From assembly GCF_031200575.1 (NCBI RefSeq), contig NZ_CP133597.1:1-64000 (forward strand): a stretch of DNA of 64,000 bases, given 5' to 3'. The notes beneath the pieces were generated by a model. It saw only the letters and a list, made by a program, of their open reading frames with translations. It was not told the DNA's origin and did no database searches. The translations under genes and the position numbers were made by a program. Shown in pieces: positions 17,285 through 26,721 of this stretch. The stretch comes from Ferroplasma sp. GTDB lineage: Archaea > Thermoplasmatota > Thermoplasmata > Thermoplasmatales > Thermoplasmataceae. The first letter of the stretch is position 1; the number at the start of each line of letters is the position of its first letter.

Positions 17285-18883
17285 TTATTTGATGTGAGAG
17301 AACAGGATGTCAAGGTTGATTTCCAGAAATGCCACCGGATTCGGTATTCCAAAATCCTCAAATATGGCAGGGTTCATCTCACCTATTATCCCGGCTGAAT
17401 CCCCTCCTATTATTATGCGTCCACCACGTCCTGGAAGTATCTCAGGAAAGACAGCCGGTTCAACCCTATAATCACTTCCGGAGGTTCTTGAAATAAGATA
17501 TTCCATAATTTGATATATATCAGAATAGGAAGCGCGGGAATTATTAAACAAAACAGAGAGGTGGTTTTCCTGTGTACCCGATACAACAACATCTCCTATT
17601 TCGAATATCTTAACAGGGAGTTTTCTCCTACGATTAATGCTCAGGAGTGCCATAATACCGGGAAATAACTTATCCCTGATTACAGAATAATCAAGACTCT
17701 TTGGATTTTCTATACTTACATCTCCAGAATACCCGGTATGCCTGTAAAATTCCCCGGAATTAAGGACAAATGTTTTCACTTCCTGGTAGTTCAGGGATGT
17801 CATAATATCTCTTATTTTAGAACTGTAGTCGTTGTAAATGTATGGATGCCCGGTACCTGATGTTACAAGCACCCTCTCTTCAATACGGGCATACCCATAG
17901 GCCTTTGCTATATCCTCTATAAGATCAACAGGACCCATTACATCTATTCTGTTTCCAGGAACCCTGGCAAGATAGCCGTTGGATGAAACCTCGCATCTGT
18001 ATCCCATTTTCCTCAACAGCATAACAGTGCATTCAGGTTCTATACCCATGATTTTTTTTATTTCTCCGTGGGTCAGGGATATTTCCCTCCAGTCATACCT
18101 GCCTGCTCTGCCGGCAATTTCAGGAATTGAAACATTATATCCTATGTAAGACATTTCATATGCGAATAGATAGAGGGCATGGAATACAGCATTATAATCG
18201 GTACCTGTAATATCAAAGAAAAGCCTCGATGTATTTTCACTTATCCTGGACTTAATGCCGTTAATGATTGGAGGCATAGATAGGACATCTCCCTCCCTGT
18301 CAAGTATAACAGGCACTGAATCCCTGGACAGTATAAGGTTCCCGTACTGTTTACCCTTATCATGGTTCTGCAGTATTTCCTCAGCAGTTCCATGAAAATT
18401 GTCATATGTTGTGAAGGATATTCTTTTCCTATTTACCATTGTCAGCTTAAATGGTGGCTTTACGCTGTCCAGATCGTGTATGCCTATTGCCATTTTCCTT
18501 CTTGACTTACCGGCGGTTTCATGGAGCCTCTCCTGATAATCTATTATATGGCTGTAGTATTTTCCGAGAGGTTTACCTGTAGCGGTGAATGATAGTGCAA
18601 ATGGCCTCTCATTCTTAAGTGATGCATCAACACCCAGGAGTGATTTCATTCTGTGAAATATTGGCTCTATGGGATAATCCCCCTCATAAAATGTTCTCAT
18701 TGCCGATTTCAGGGCATAAAATGAAAAAAGGTCAGGTCTGTCCGGGTTGAATTCGATCTTAAATTCGTCATCATCCTCCTCAATTGAATACCCAATAATT
18801 CCAGCAAAGTCACGAAGTCGTGAAAAATAATTATTTCCTATATTCCTGATAAGTTCCTGCTTCTTCTCCCTTATTACGACCAT
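17285..18883 (-). CDS. pheT: Phenylalanyl-tRNA synthetase beta subunit
   Basis: PheT pairs with the catalytic alpha subunit to charge tRNA-Phe and carries the editing B3/B4 region. The archaeal type is recognised from FNPDRPDLFSFYALKSAM near the N-terminus, GIHDLDSVKPPFKL, the B5 segment (DLIEDIAKAYGY) and C-terminal ENPKSLDYSVIRDKLFPG followed by GGDSAGIIGEMNP. About 532 residues is normal. The ATG at 18883 is chosen because a TATA-like AATTTAAATA is about 25 nt upstream; the GTG at 18901 would lie within that promoter zone. pheS is not adjacent. A tandem ribbon-helix-helix gene lies 31 nt upstream on the same strand. Confidence 0.9.
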   Translation of the reverse strand: MVVIREKKQELIRNIGNNYFSRLRDFAGIIGYSIEEDDDEFKIEFNPDRPDLFSFYALKSAMRTFYEGDYPIEPIFHRMKSLLGVDASLKNERPFALSFTATGKPLGKYYSHIIDYQERLHETAGKSRRKMAIGIHDLDSVKPPFKLTMVNRKRISFTTYDNFHGTAEEILQNHDKGKQYGNLILSRDSVPVILDREGDVLSMPPIINGIKSRISENTSRLFFDITGTDYNAVFHALYLFAYEMSYIGYNVSIPEIAGRAGRYDWREISLTHGEIKKIMGIEPECTVMLLRKMGYRCEVSSNGYLARVPGNRIDVMGPVDLIEDIAKAYGYARIEERVLVTSGTGHPYIYNDYSSKIRDIMTSLNYQEVKTFVLNSGEFYRHTGYSGDVSIENPKSLDYSVIRDKLFPGIMALLSINRRRKLPVKIFEIGDVVVSGTQENHLSVLFNNSRASYSDIYQIMEYLISRTSGSDYRVEPAVFPEILPGRGGRIIIGGDSAGIIGEMNPAIFEDFGIPNPVAFLEINLDILFSHIK

Positions 18884-18914
18884 TAAAAAACCTATATCCA
18901 CAATTTATTTAAAT

Positions 18915-19205
18915 TTAGTTTTTTGTTTTTCCCTTTGCATATTCCCTCAAAATAAAACGTATAAGGTCGTTAACAGATATGGCATTTCCATTATTGACCT
19001 CCTCTTCCAGTTCAGCATAAATATTACGGGGAAGTTTTAAATCTACCTTGCTTGTTGAATTTGCATGGTTCTTTGATATAAATTCGCTAATAGCAAGTCT
19101 AATGGCTTCAGAAATACTGCTATAATGATTTTTCTCTACAATTTCCTGTAACTGGTCAATTAAATCCTCAGAGACCCTGATTGTAATTCTGTAAGGTACG
19201 GACAT
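18915..19205 (-). CDS. Tandem ribbon-helix-helix regulator
   Basis: The 96-residue protein has two RHH units in a row: RITIRVSEDLIDQLQEI with SSISEAIRLAISEFI, then KVDLKLPRNIYAELEEEV with ISVNDLIRFILREYA. Each has the beta-strand plus two helices of CopG/MetJ-type DNA-binding domains, so one chain could act as the equivalent of an RHH dimer. It is next to pheT on the same strand and divergent from truA, 114 nt away. It may regulate one of these, or be a nickel- or metabolite-responsive factor; the strands show no metal ligands I can point to. Confidence 0.75.
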   Translation of the reverse strand: MSVPYRITIRVSEDLIDQLQEIVEKNHYSSISEAIRLAISEFISKNHANSTSKVDLKLPRNIYAELEEEVNNGNAISVNDLIRFILREYAKGKTKN

Positions 19206-19319
19206 TTGAATAGATTAAATTAACAGCCGATATAAAGTTTTGCCATATTACATCCAGGTGAGAATGCGATGGCGCACTTATTTAATCTAGATTATTATTA
19301 CGGCATATAGGTGTTATTA

Positions 19320-20060
19320 ATGTATTATTTTATAAAATATGGATATGATGGCGCCAAATTTACAGGTTTCCAGCGTGGGAATGGTGTAAATAGCATAGAA
19401 GATTCAATAATCAGGGTATTATCATCCTATGGCATAAGCACAGATATTGAGAGTGCAGCCAGGACAGACAGGGGAGTTTCTGCCCGTGGGAATGTTTTTC
19501 TTATTGAGACAGGCAGGAATATTAAGGATGTAATGGGTATTTTAAATGCAAGGATAGAAAATATGTTTTTTTACTCATATGCCCTGCTGGATGATTATAT
19601 CAATCCAAGGCACAATTCAATGAAAGAGTACTCATATATACTTGCAGATTACGAAAATATAGATGAGTTAATGGCAAAACTTTCAGAATTCAAGGGTCAG
19701 CATGATTTCAGGAATTTCTGCACAGTGGATAACAGGAACACAGTGAGAACAATAGATAATATTTCTTATTCTAAATTTGGCAGGTTATATATAATAAATT
19801 TTTACGGGAAAAGTTTCGTCTGGCACCAGATAAGGAGTATTATGGCATTCGCACTGGCGGGGAATAAAAATCCATTCTCGCTGACAGCAAAATTTACATA
19901 TATTGCGCCCCCTGAACCGCTCATACTAAGGGATATTATTTACGATAGCATTACGTTCACAAACTTTGACTACATGAAGCACAAGAGATACATGAAAAGA
20001 AACATTGAAATGGCCAGGACCAGGTATGTTATCTATGAAATTTTTAATGGGAATGCATGA
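19320..20060 (+). CDS. truA: tRNA pseudouridine synthase A
   Basis: TruA makes pseudouridine at positions 38-40 of tRNA anticodon arms. The 246-aa protein has the N-terminal YFIKYGYDGAKFTGFQ motif, the catalytic aspartate in SAARTDRGVSA, HDFRNFC, and the late motif FVWHQIRSIM, all in family order. The ATG at 19320 is preceded by GGTG at a good distance, so it is preferred over the in-frame GTG at 19311. It is a stand-alone gene between divergent and unrelated neighbours. Confidence 0.93.
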   Translation: MYYFIKYGYDGAKFTGFQRGNGVNSIEDSIIRVLSSYGISTDIESAARTDRGVSARGNVFLIETGRNIKDVMGILNARIENMFFYSYALLDDYINPRHNSMKEYSYILADYENIDELMAKLSEFKGQHDFRNFCTVDNRNTVRTIDNISYSKFGRLYIINFYGKSFVWHQIRSIMAFALAGNKNPFSLTAKFTYIAPPEPLILRDIIYDSITFTNFDYMKHKRYMKRNIEMARTRYVIYEIFNGNA

Positions 20061-20174
20061 AACATGCCGAATATTCAGAGAATGGCATGTTTGGGCATTA
20101 CATGGATTGTATGTGGAGCCAATCCTATGTGGAAATAAAATAAAATTATATAGAAATAAGTTCTTACCTTTATA

Positions 20175-20888
20175 ATGATAACAGAGGAGATATTCTTAAA
20201 AGATTCATACTTAAAAGAATGCGATGGTAAAGTCTTAATGTGCGAATTTACCGATCTTACAGTGGATAAAACAATATTTTTCCCCACTATGCTTGGACAG
20301 CAAAACGATAAGGGAGAAATCGTAATTGATGGTAAAACCTTCGGAATAGTAGATGTGTGGACTGATGGTGATTACATACACCTCATTTCACTTGATACAT
20401 ACCCGGAAAATATTGTTGGCAAGACAATAAGCCAGAAACTTGACTGGGATGTGAGGCATATACATATGAGATTCAGGACGGCAATGTTCATTATATCAGG
20501 ACTTGCATACAAATTTTACAATGCGAAATCCAGAATAAGCCAGACATATGACGATAGGGCATGGGTTGACATTTACATAGATGATATAAATGAGGATATT
20601 GTAAATAAAATTGCGGAGGAAGCCAACAAAATAGTAAAGCAGAATGTGCCTGTCAAGATCGAATATATGGGTTCAAATGAATTCCCCCGGGAAAAACAGA
20701 GGATGAGCTATTCTACAGGGCAGCTCCCTGATGATGAAGAATTGAGGGTTATAAATATTTCAGGATTGCCACTTCAGTCAGATTACGGCCTTTATGTTGC
20801 AAACACTGGAGAAGTTGGAGAAATAGAGGTGAAGAGCTCAATGGTCAAGGGCAAGGTTGATAAAAGACTTACGATTACATTAAAATAA
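20175..20888 (+). CDS. AlaX-like tRNA-editing paralogue lacking its zinc ligands
   Basis: The 237-aa protein follows the layout of AlaX, the free-standing alanyl-tRNA editing factor that hydrolyses mischarged Ser-tRNA-Ala: beta-barrel N-terminal part, LDWDVRHIHMRFRTAMFII, then LPDDEELRVINISGLPLQSD and VANTGEVGEIEV. Active members have HxxxH in the first block and CxxxH in the second. Here those four positions are Arg101, Phe105, Asp203 and Tyr207, so zinc binding should be lost. The fold looks intact and the coding sequence is undisturbed, so it is probably retained for another role such as tRNA binding. It is followed after 19 nt by a membrane/zinc-ribbon gene. Confidence 0.75.
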   Translation: MITEEIFLKDSYLKECDGKVLMCEFTDLTVDKTIFFPTMLGQQNDKGEIVIDGKTFGIVDVWTDGDYIHLISLDTYPENIVGKTISQKLDWDVRHIHMRFRTAMFIISGLAYKFYNAKSRISQTYDDRAWVDIYIDDINEDIVNKIAEEANKIVKQNVPVKIEYMGSNEFPREKQRMSYSTGQLPDDEELRVINISGLPLQSDYGLYVANTGEVGEIEVKSSMVKGKVDKRLTITLK

Positions 20889-20907
20889 TTATAAAAGATT
20901 ATTGGCT

Positions 20908-22002
20908 ATGAATGAGCTGGAATTAATAAATAAAATGAACAGGGGGCTTTCCTATATAGGTATGGCTATATCTGGAATAGCATTCCTGTTTACACTGCCT
21001 TTTCTATTTAAGGATTTCAGTACCATACCGGGGATGTCCGGCCTTTATTTTTACCTGGATGTAACAATCACGCCTTCCATGGCATATTCTTTCATGGCAC
21101 TCGGAATAATATTAATTGTAATTTCATTTTCACCATTGTTTTATGATAAAATAAAATCCTCCAGCTTTGATAAAACGAATAATACCTACTATTTTTCCGC
21201 GCTTTCTGTTTACATAGCAATCCTGGTATTTTCCTCCGTGCTTGTGGAAATATTCGATCCATCCATTGCCGTTAGTCCAGTTTCCTCTATGCCACTGGGA
21301 AAGCAGAATTTTATCTATATGATGGGATCAGTATTTCAGGTGCTTATTTTTGAACTGGTGCCCCTGTCGATTCTTATTATTATATTTTTAGCCATCTCAA
21401 AACAGTTGAAAATATCATCCTTTCTGGAGCCATATAACCACATAAAACGGTTCACCGTGCTATTTATGCTTATTGCCGCAGCAGTTGCAGTTCTGATTAC
21501 AGATTATAATATTTATAATTCTATTCTTATATATGTATCAACACTGGCCCTCAGCTTCATATACATAAGATACGGCTTTTTACGATCCATGCTGGCCAGT
21601 TTTGTATCCTCATATGTGGATTTTACACTGACGGCTTTCAGCGGAAATGCAATAATTACATCGGCTACTTCTGTATTCCTTTTCATATGGGCATTTGCAG
21701 GCCTCTATAGTTTTACATTTTACATGGTACAGAGGCAGAAAAGCGGAAATAGCAATAACAGCAATGAGAATAAAAATAATGAGGAAGCACCTGAACCTGA
21801 AAATAAGGCTACACCTGAGCCAAGGGTGCCACCGGACGAACTGTGGATCAGGAGTGCATGTCCAAACTGCGGGAATGTGGAATACAAAGTCAATGATGAT
21901 ATGTCCCTTGAGTGCACAAAGTGTGGCCAGAAGCTGGACAGCGACTATACTGGTCCGTATAATATAATCATAAGCAACGTCCTGGGCAGAAGGCAGCCAT
22001 AA
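20908..22002 (+). CDS. Polytopic membrane protein with C-terminal zinc ribbon
   Basis: Roughly eight membrane helices fill residues 15-280 of this 364-aa protein, followed by a charged, low-complexity linker (Asn/Glu/Pro-rich) and a cytoplasmic zinc ribbon with CPNCG and CTKCG. I do not recognise the family. The ATG at 20908 is taken as start; a TTG at 20902 is also in frame. It is closely spaced behind the AlaX-like gene. A membrane sensor or an assembly factor with the ribbon as an interaction module is possible, but there is no direct evidence. Confidence 0.6.
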   Translation: MNELELINKMNRGLSYIGMAISGIAFLFTLPFLFKDFSTIPGMSGLYFYLDVTITPSMAYSFMALGIILIVISFSPLFYDKIKSSSFDKTNNTYYFSALSVYIAILVFSSVLVEIFDPSIAVSPVSSMPLGKQNFIYMMGSVFQVLIFELVPLSILIIIFLAISKQLKISSFLEPYNHIKRFTVLFMLIAAAVAVLITDYNIYNSILIYVSTLALSFIYIRYGFLRSMLASFVSSYVDFTLTAFSGNAIITSATSVFLFIWAFAGLYSFTFYMVQRQKSGNSNNSNENKNNEEAPEPENKATPEPRVPPDELWIRSACPNCGNVEYKVNDDMSLECTKCGQKLDSDYTGPYNIIISNVLGRRQP

Positions 22003-22110
22003 TCATTTATAATTTATTGATTTTGTTTTGATGGTACACTTCAATATATAAAAAGACTTTTATGAATTATTTTTAAAATATTTTATTATACTTTATTATT
22101 ATAGTATGAC

Positions 22111-23529
22111 ATGGTAGATAGCCTCAGGAAAAACATTCTGGGAACAAATAGACTTATATGGCAGGGATGGGGAATGACCGCACCTGCTGCTGATATTGCG
22201 TACCTCCTTGGTGGAATTGCACTTGTGGCACTTGGAGCCACCCCACTTTCAATACTTATTGGATTTCTTATATACCTGGCAATCCTGAATACGTCATATA
22301 GATTCTCGAAAAAATACGTATCTGCAGGAAGTGATTTCACATATGTGGGCAAAAGCATAGGAGGTTTCATGGCAACCTTTGAGGGCTGGAATTTATTCTT
22401 CGGTACCATGTTTGCCTTTGCAGGATTCGGAATGCTGGGGCTTGCCGGATTTTTTGACATATTTGATAGCGGGGTAATTACCAGAGGATATTGGATTCCA
22501 ATAGTTATTGCACTGAATTTCATAACGTTTTACATACTTTACAGGGGGATAAAATTCTCAACAACATACCAGATAGTAACTGGAATAGCAGAATTTTCCA
22601 TTCTAATAGCCGGCGGGATAGGCCTGGTAATACTTGCCGGAAAGAACAATACACTGGATGTATTTTCACCCTTTATCGCAAGTGGCGGGATTTCTGGATT
22701 TTTACATTCCCTGACCCTCTCCGTGGTAACGTTCATAGGACTCTCAATTGCACTTACTGCCATATCAGAGGAGGCACATATACCGAAGAAAACTGTGCCA
22801 AAATCCCTTTTAATCTCTTCAATGATAATAGGGGTCACAATAGTATTCCTGGCATATGCCATGACTGTGGCTTGGGGGCCGTCCAGAATGCTTTCATTCG
22901 GCAACTCTGTGGATAATGGCCTTGTGTTGTTCAGGGAAATTAGCCCGGTGATGTTTATCCTGCTCTTTATTTTCACAGTTAACAGCTTCATGGGAAACAA
23001 TATATCCATGGGGACCTCCATGACAAGAATATTCTACGCTTTTTCAAGGGATAGCATAATATTCCCAAAGGCATTTTCAAGGACAGATAGAAATGGGACT
23101 CCAAGAAATACAACCTATCTTATTCTGGCAATATCCCTGTTCCTAAGTATAACATTCGGGATCATTTTTGGGCCAATAGACGGTGGCTATGTTCTCCTTT
23201 TTGCAGATGCCTTCTTCTCCTTCCTTATAAGATCCATATCTTCAGGAAGCCTTATAATATCAACATTCCGTGATGGAAAAATGAAAGCTGGAGCCCTTCT
23301 CGGGTATCTGATAATACCTGTTATATCCATAGGCGCACTTCTAGCAGTTCTTGCCTCAAACTTTTTCCCGCTACCTGTGTATCCTTATAATGCAGCCTCT
23401 GTATTGGCAATAGTTATTATCGCTGCAGTATTTGTAATTACTTTATTTACCTGGATAAAGAATCCGGAGACTGTAAAGAAAGCCGGATCAACAAGCTTAG
23501 AGGAAATAACTGAAACTTCTATAGACTGA
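22111..23529 (+). CDS. APC-superfamily amino acid permease
   Basis: A 472-aa protein with about 12 hydrophobic helices. The N-terminal region (NRLIWQGWGMTAPAADIAYLLGG) and the mid-protein segment GLSIALTAISEEAHIPKKTVPKSLL match amino acid permeases of the APC superfamily, where the conserved Glu-Glu and the Lys-Thr-Val-Pro loop follow helix 6. N- and C-termini are intact and the tail is acidic. The substrate is not predictable. It stands alone between the membrane/zinc-ribbon gene and the DUF427 gene, 108 nt after the former. Confidence 0.8.
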   Translation: MVDSLRKNILGTNRLIWQGWGMTAPAADIAYLLGGIALVALGATPLSILIGFLIYLAILNTSYRFSKKYVSAGSDFTYVGKSIGGFMATFEGWNLFFGTMFAFAGFGMLGLAGFFDIFDSGVITRGYWIPIVIALNFITFYILYRGIKFSTTYQIVTGIAEFSILIAGGIGLVILAGKNNTLDVFSPFIASGGISGFLHSLTLSVVTFIGLSIALTAISEEAHIPKKTVPKSLLISSMIIGVTIVFLAYAMTVAWGPSRMLSFGNSVDNGLVLFREISPVMFILLFIFTVNSFMGNNISMGTSMTRIFYAFSRDSIIFPKAFSRTDRNGTPRNTTYLILAISLFLSITFGIIFGPIDGGYVLLFADAFFSFLIRSISSGSLIISTFRDGKMKAGALLGYLIIPVISIGALLAVLASNFFPLPVYPYNAASVLAIVIIAAVFVITLFTWIKNPETVKKAGSTSLEEITETSID

Positions 23530-23592
23530 GTTATTTTTATTATTTCAAAATATATAGAACAAAAATTTATTTATAGGTGTAATTATGATATT

Positions 23593-23967
23593 ATGATGAA
23601 TGAGATAAATTATGAAAATCATGGCCACCACATTAGGGTATCCCCATTGAAGGGTAATATAAAAATAACGCTGGATGGCAATACTCTGGGGGAATCTACA
23701 AACGCTCTGGAGTTGAAGGAGGATGGATATGAAGATTCGTACTATATCCCCTTGAGGGATATCAGAGCCGAACTCATCAAGACAGAAACTATAACAGTCT
23801 GCCCCTATAAGGGGAAGACCACATATTACTCCATTAAGCTAAACAATAGAATAATAAAAGACGCTTTATGGCAGTATTCGGATCCAAAACCGGAATTTGT
23901 AGAACTGAATGATTACGTTTCCTTTTACATGAAAAATTTTAATGGTATAAAAATTAGCATTAGATAA
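23593..23967 (+). CDS. DUF427-family protein
   Basis: The 124-aa protein has the features of the DUF427 family: NIKITLDGNTLGESTNALELKEDG, then YYIPLRDIRAELI, CPYKGKTTYYSIKLN with the conserved Cys-Pro-Tyr-Lys-Gly, ALWQYSDPKPEF, and a final YVSFYM. The family is a small beta-rich fold of unknown biochemical function found in bacteria and archaea. A second ATG directly follows the first, so the start may be one codon later. GGTG upstream is a plausible ribosome-binding site. No operon partner is evident. Confidence 0.85.
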   Translation: MMNEINYENHGHHIRVSPLKGNIKITLDGNTLGESTNALELKEDGYEDSYYIPLRDIRAELIKTETITVCPYKGKTTYYSIKLNNRIIKDALWQYSDPKPEFVELNDYVSFYMKNFNGIKISIR

Positions 23968-24031
23968 AACAATTAATTATCATAAAATTATAAATGTTTT
24001 TATATGCGCATGAATTTATGAATAGATTATT

Positions 24032-24562
24032 ATGGTAACTAAACCAGCACGAATGTATTCAAAAATTTCAGGTCCTGCTTACACCAGAAAGGAGTTTATG
24101 GGCGGTGTACCATATCCTAAAATAACAACCTTTGTACAGGGTAACCAGAAAAGAGATTTCGAGATTGAAATGCAGTTAATAGCAGAGGAGGCATGCCAGA
24201 TAAGGCATACAGCACTTGAAGCATCCAGGATTTCAATAAACAGGAAACTCCTGGAGAATATTGGTGCCGGAAATTACTTCCTCCACATCAGGCCTTATCC
24301 ACATCAGGTTATACGTGAGCATAAGATGGCAACAGGGGCAGGTGCAGATAGGATATCAAGTGGTATGAGAATGGCCTTTGGCAGGCCTGTAGGAACAGCC
24401 GCGAGAGTCCACCCTGGAGAAATCATTATGGTGGGAAAGGTAGATCGTGCAAATGCCAAGGCATTGAAAGAAGCTTTGAAAAAAGCGTCAATTAAATTAC
24501 CCACACCCTGCAAAGTTGTAATAACAAAGGGTAAGGAAATAACATCCAAAATGGGACTTTAA
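24032..24562 (+). CDS. rpl10e: Large-subunit ribosomal protein L10e (uL16)
   Basis: The 176-aa sequence is a full-length archaeal L10e/uL16: KPARMYSKISGPAYTRKEF at the start, EEACQIRHTALEASRI, HIRPYPHQVIREHKMATGAGADR and the long helix with GRPVGTAARVHPGEIIM. It sits near the peptidyl-transferase centre and tRNA entry region of the 50S subunit. A TATA-like TTTTATATG about 30 nt upstream suggests a very short leader. The gene is monocistronic; T-rich DNA follows its stop. Confidence 0.97.
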   Translation: MVTKPARMYSKISGPAYTRKEFMGGVPYPKITTFVQGNQKRDFEIEMQLIAEEACQIRHTALEASRISINRKLLENIGAGNYFLHIRPYPHQVIREHKMATGAGADRISSGMRMAFGRPVGTAARVHPGEIIMVGKVDRANAKALKEALKKASIKLPTPCKVVITKGKEITSKMGL

Positions 24563-24597
24563 AATTCTAATTTTTTCAATTTTATTTTTAATTTAAG
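24563..24597 (+). terminator. T-rich terminator after rpl10e
   Basis: Several T runs (TTTTTT, TTTT, TTTTT) follow the rpl10e stop within 35 nt, without a strong hairpin. Archaeal termination often occurs at such T tracts. The remainder up to 24753 holds nothing I recognise. Confidence 0.4.
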
Positions 24598-24753
24598 TGT
24601 TGTTAAAACTGGTGAATTTCCTATCATTTTATGGGTAATGTTAATCATAAATTCTGAAAATATTTCACTTAATTAAAACCCATTGTATAGATATTCTTAT
24701 TACTCCAAGAAATTCATAAATATTAAAAATTCATTAATTCCAGTTTTTCCTAA

Positions 24754-25005
24754 ATGATTTGTGAATTACTAAATATCCTAAGAGCATATAGATTAATTAT
24801 AGAATTGACGGAACGTGGGAAAAAGGTTTGCATGATAATATGCAATTCCGATAAAATAAGGTTCACAGAGATTAAGAAAATAAGTGGTCTTCATCAGGAG
24901 ATCCTTTCAAGAGAACTGAAAAGGATACAGGACTATTCCCATATATCGAAATTTAGTGATGGTTATAAATGCATGGAAACATCTAATTGCGATAGCCGTA
25001 CATAA
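24754..25005 (+). CDS. Small winged-helix protein
   Basis: The 83-residue product looks like a minimal HTH domain: a first helix (LNILRAYRLIIELTERG), a helix pair with RFTEIKKISGLHQEILSRELKRI, and a short wing. It resembles the core of MarR/HxlR-type regulators but lacks their dimerisation helices, and its C-terminus carries two cysteines (KCMETSNCD). It may bind DNA as a small regulator or be a shortened derivative. The next gene, 49 nt downstream, is also short and cysteine-rich, so the pair could act together. Confidence 0.55.
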   Translation: MICELLNILRAYRLIIELTERGKKVCMIICNSDKIRFTEIKKISGLHQEILSRELKRIQDYSHISKFSDGYKCMETSNCDSRT

Positions 25006-25054
25006 ATAAATTAGTCAATAAATAAGATGAATATATCTACTAAAAGATGGAAAA

Positions 25055-25312
25055 ATGAATGAAAAGAAAGTAATACAGAGGGATAATGGCGTTGAAATTA
25101 TAATGCCTGCGAATGCAGATATTGATGAGGTAAATGAGATTATAGGATCATGTTCTTCCGGGACAAACTCATGCTGTCCTTCCAATTTTTTAAATGAAAA
25201 TAAGATTGGGGTATATGAACAGAATGGCAAAACTATTATAAAAATAACAGGCAATGCCAATAAGGAAGAAGTGGAAAACAATATAAACAGCTGTTCGTGT
25301 TTTGATAAATAA
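25055..25312 (+). CDS. Small cysteine-rich protein with internal duplication
   Basis: An 85-residue protein containing two related units: NGVEIIMPANADIDEVNEII followed by GSCSS, and NGKTIIKITGNANKEEVENN followed by INSCSC. Each has an NG turn, a beta strand, an Ala-Asn/Asp segment, an EV-containing helix and a terminal Ser-Cys-Ser. Six cysteines in all (including a CC pair between the units) could bind metal or form disulfides. There is no signal peptide, so a cytoplasmic metal-binding role is more likely. I do not know the family. Confidence 0.55.
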   Translation: MNEKKVIQRDNGVEIIMPANADIDEVNEIIGSCSSGTNSCCPSNFLNENKIGVYEQNGKTIIKITGNANKEEVENNINSCSCFDK

Positions 25313-25390
25313 GTTTAGAATTCCAATTAGTTTTTCCTAATTTATTTTACGAATTTTTGGATGTGTTTAAGCAATGATTAGAATAAAAAT

Positions 25391-26254
25391 TTATTTTCTG
25401 AGGGCTTTTTCACGGCTGGCTATAAAATCCTGGATTAATTTGGCAGCCAGCATTGATGTATTTCCGTTGTCATAGAGAGGAGTCATTTCATTTATATCAA
25501 ATCCCACCACCCTATCCGATATTGCAGTGAGTATACTGCGAACGTCATATGATGTAAGTCCGTATGGTTCAGGCGTTCCAACACCGGGTGCATATGCGGG
25601 ATCGAATCCATCCATATCTATGGAAAAATACACTCTTCCTGATGTTTTTTCCATAATTTCTTCAATGACATTTTCTATTCCCGATGCACGAACCTCATTT
25701 GCAGATATGAATCTTACCTTTTCATATTCCCCGGATGAAATTTCTTCATATGAAGTGGACCTCGTGCCAACAGATATTATTTTATTTTCACCCAAAATTT
25801 CCAGTGCCCTTCTTGTGACACAGGCATGATTGTATTTATTATCCATATATGAATCACGGAAATCAGAATGTGCATCTATGATTACCATGGTTATATCCTT
25901 GAAGTTTCTAAGGGCTCCTACAGTAAGAGAATGTTCCCCACCGAGCATAATTGGAATTTTTTTATCGTGCACTATGGTTCCTGTAACGGTTTCTACCTCG
26001 CTTAGAATATAATCAACATCCTCGTAAACAGGAAGGTCGCCGAGATCGCAGATCCTTGCATCCAGAATATTGATTCCATAATTCACTTCATAAGATTCCA
26101 GATTATCGTATGCAAATCTTATAGAGTTTGGAGCATATCTTGACCCTCTTCTAAAGCTTGAAGTATTGTCAAATGGGACCCCGAATATTACATAGTCGGC
26201 ATCACTGTAATCAGACAGTGCATCTGCTATTTTTAAGTTGGAGAAATGCGACAT
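25391..26254 (-). CDS. speB: Agmatinase/arginase-family ureohydrolase
   Basis: This enzyme should hydrolyse agmatine to putrescine and urea, or act on a related guanidino compound. Metal ligands of the ureohydrolase family are visible: His in GGEHSLTVGAL, the cluster DAHSDFRDSY and SIDMDGFDPAYAPGVGTPEP. The ATG at 26254 overlaps the aIF5A stop by one base (TAATG) and gives 287 residues; an in-frame ATG at 26296 would add 14 residues inside the aIF5A gene. Coupling to aIF5A makes sense, since putrescine-derived spermidine supplies the hypusine side chain. Confidence 0.9.
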   Translation of the reverse strand: MSHFSNLKIADALSDYSDADYVIFGVPFDNTSSFRRGSRYAPNSIRFAYDNLESYEVNYGINILDARICDLGDLPVYEDVDYILSEVETVTGTIVHDKKIPIMLGGEHSLTVGALRNFKDITMVIIDAHSDFRDSYMDNKYNHACVTRRALEILGENKIISVGTRSTSYEEISSGEYEKVRFISANEVRASGIENVIEEIMEKTSGRVYFSIDMDGFDPAYAPGVGTPEPYGLTSYDVRSILTAISDRVVGFDINEMTPLYDNGNTSMLAAKLIQDFIASREKALRK

Positions 26255-26643
26255 TAATTCTGCAGCATTATCTTCCTTTTTCCCATAGCTTCCCAATATG
26301 GCACCTCCATGCCTGCTTTTAATCTGTCCTGATCCTCCGCCTCTATAGGTAGTATAAAAGTCTCAAAACTTTCAGAATCCATCAACTGCGCCTCATTGTT
26401 TGCTATTGACAGTATCTGCGCATTTTTCTTTACAATTATAGGCACCTTTACCTTGTGTTTTACAGGGTAAACCACACTATGTTTCTGACCGTCAAATACA
26501 CCAATAGCTACAATTCGCCCCTTGGCTTCACCGTGCTTACCTGGTTTGGACATTGTAATATCAACTATTTTGCATGGTGAATCATCTATTAACATGTATC
26601 TTCCTACCTTTAATTCTCTAACTTCGGCTTCTGTCCAGCTCAT
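26254..26643 (-). CDS. eif5A: Translation factor aIF5A
   Basis: The 129-aa protein is archaeal IF5A, which helps the ribosome through difficult peptide bonds and is modified on one lysine to (deoxy)hypusine. The modification loop is [10 protein letters not shown], with Lys36 as the target. The N-terminal SH3-like barrel and the C-terminal OB fold are both complete. The deoxyhypusine synthase gene is about 9 kb away in this window. The agmatinase gene overlaps its stop, so the two are co-expressed. Confidence 0.97.
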   Translation of the reverse strand: MSWTEAEVRELKVGRYMLIDDSPCKIVDITMSKPGKHGEAKGRIVAIGVFDGQKHSVVYPVKHKVKVPIIVKKNAQILSIANNEAQLMDSESFETFILPIEAEDQDRLKAGMEVPYWEAMGKRKIMLQN

Positions 26644-26721
26644 AACTAATCCTCTGGTTAATATTTTAAGCCTTTATATATTTTTATATCTGTGGGAATG
26701 TATAGTAGTAATGCAAATCAG

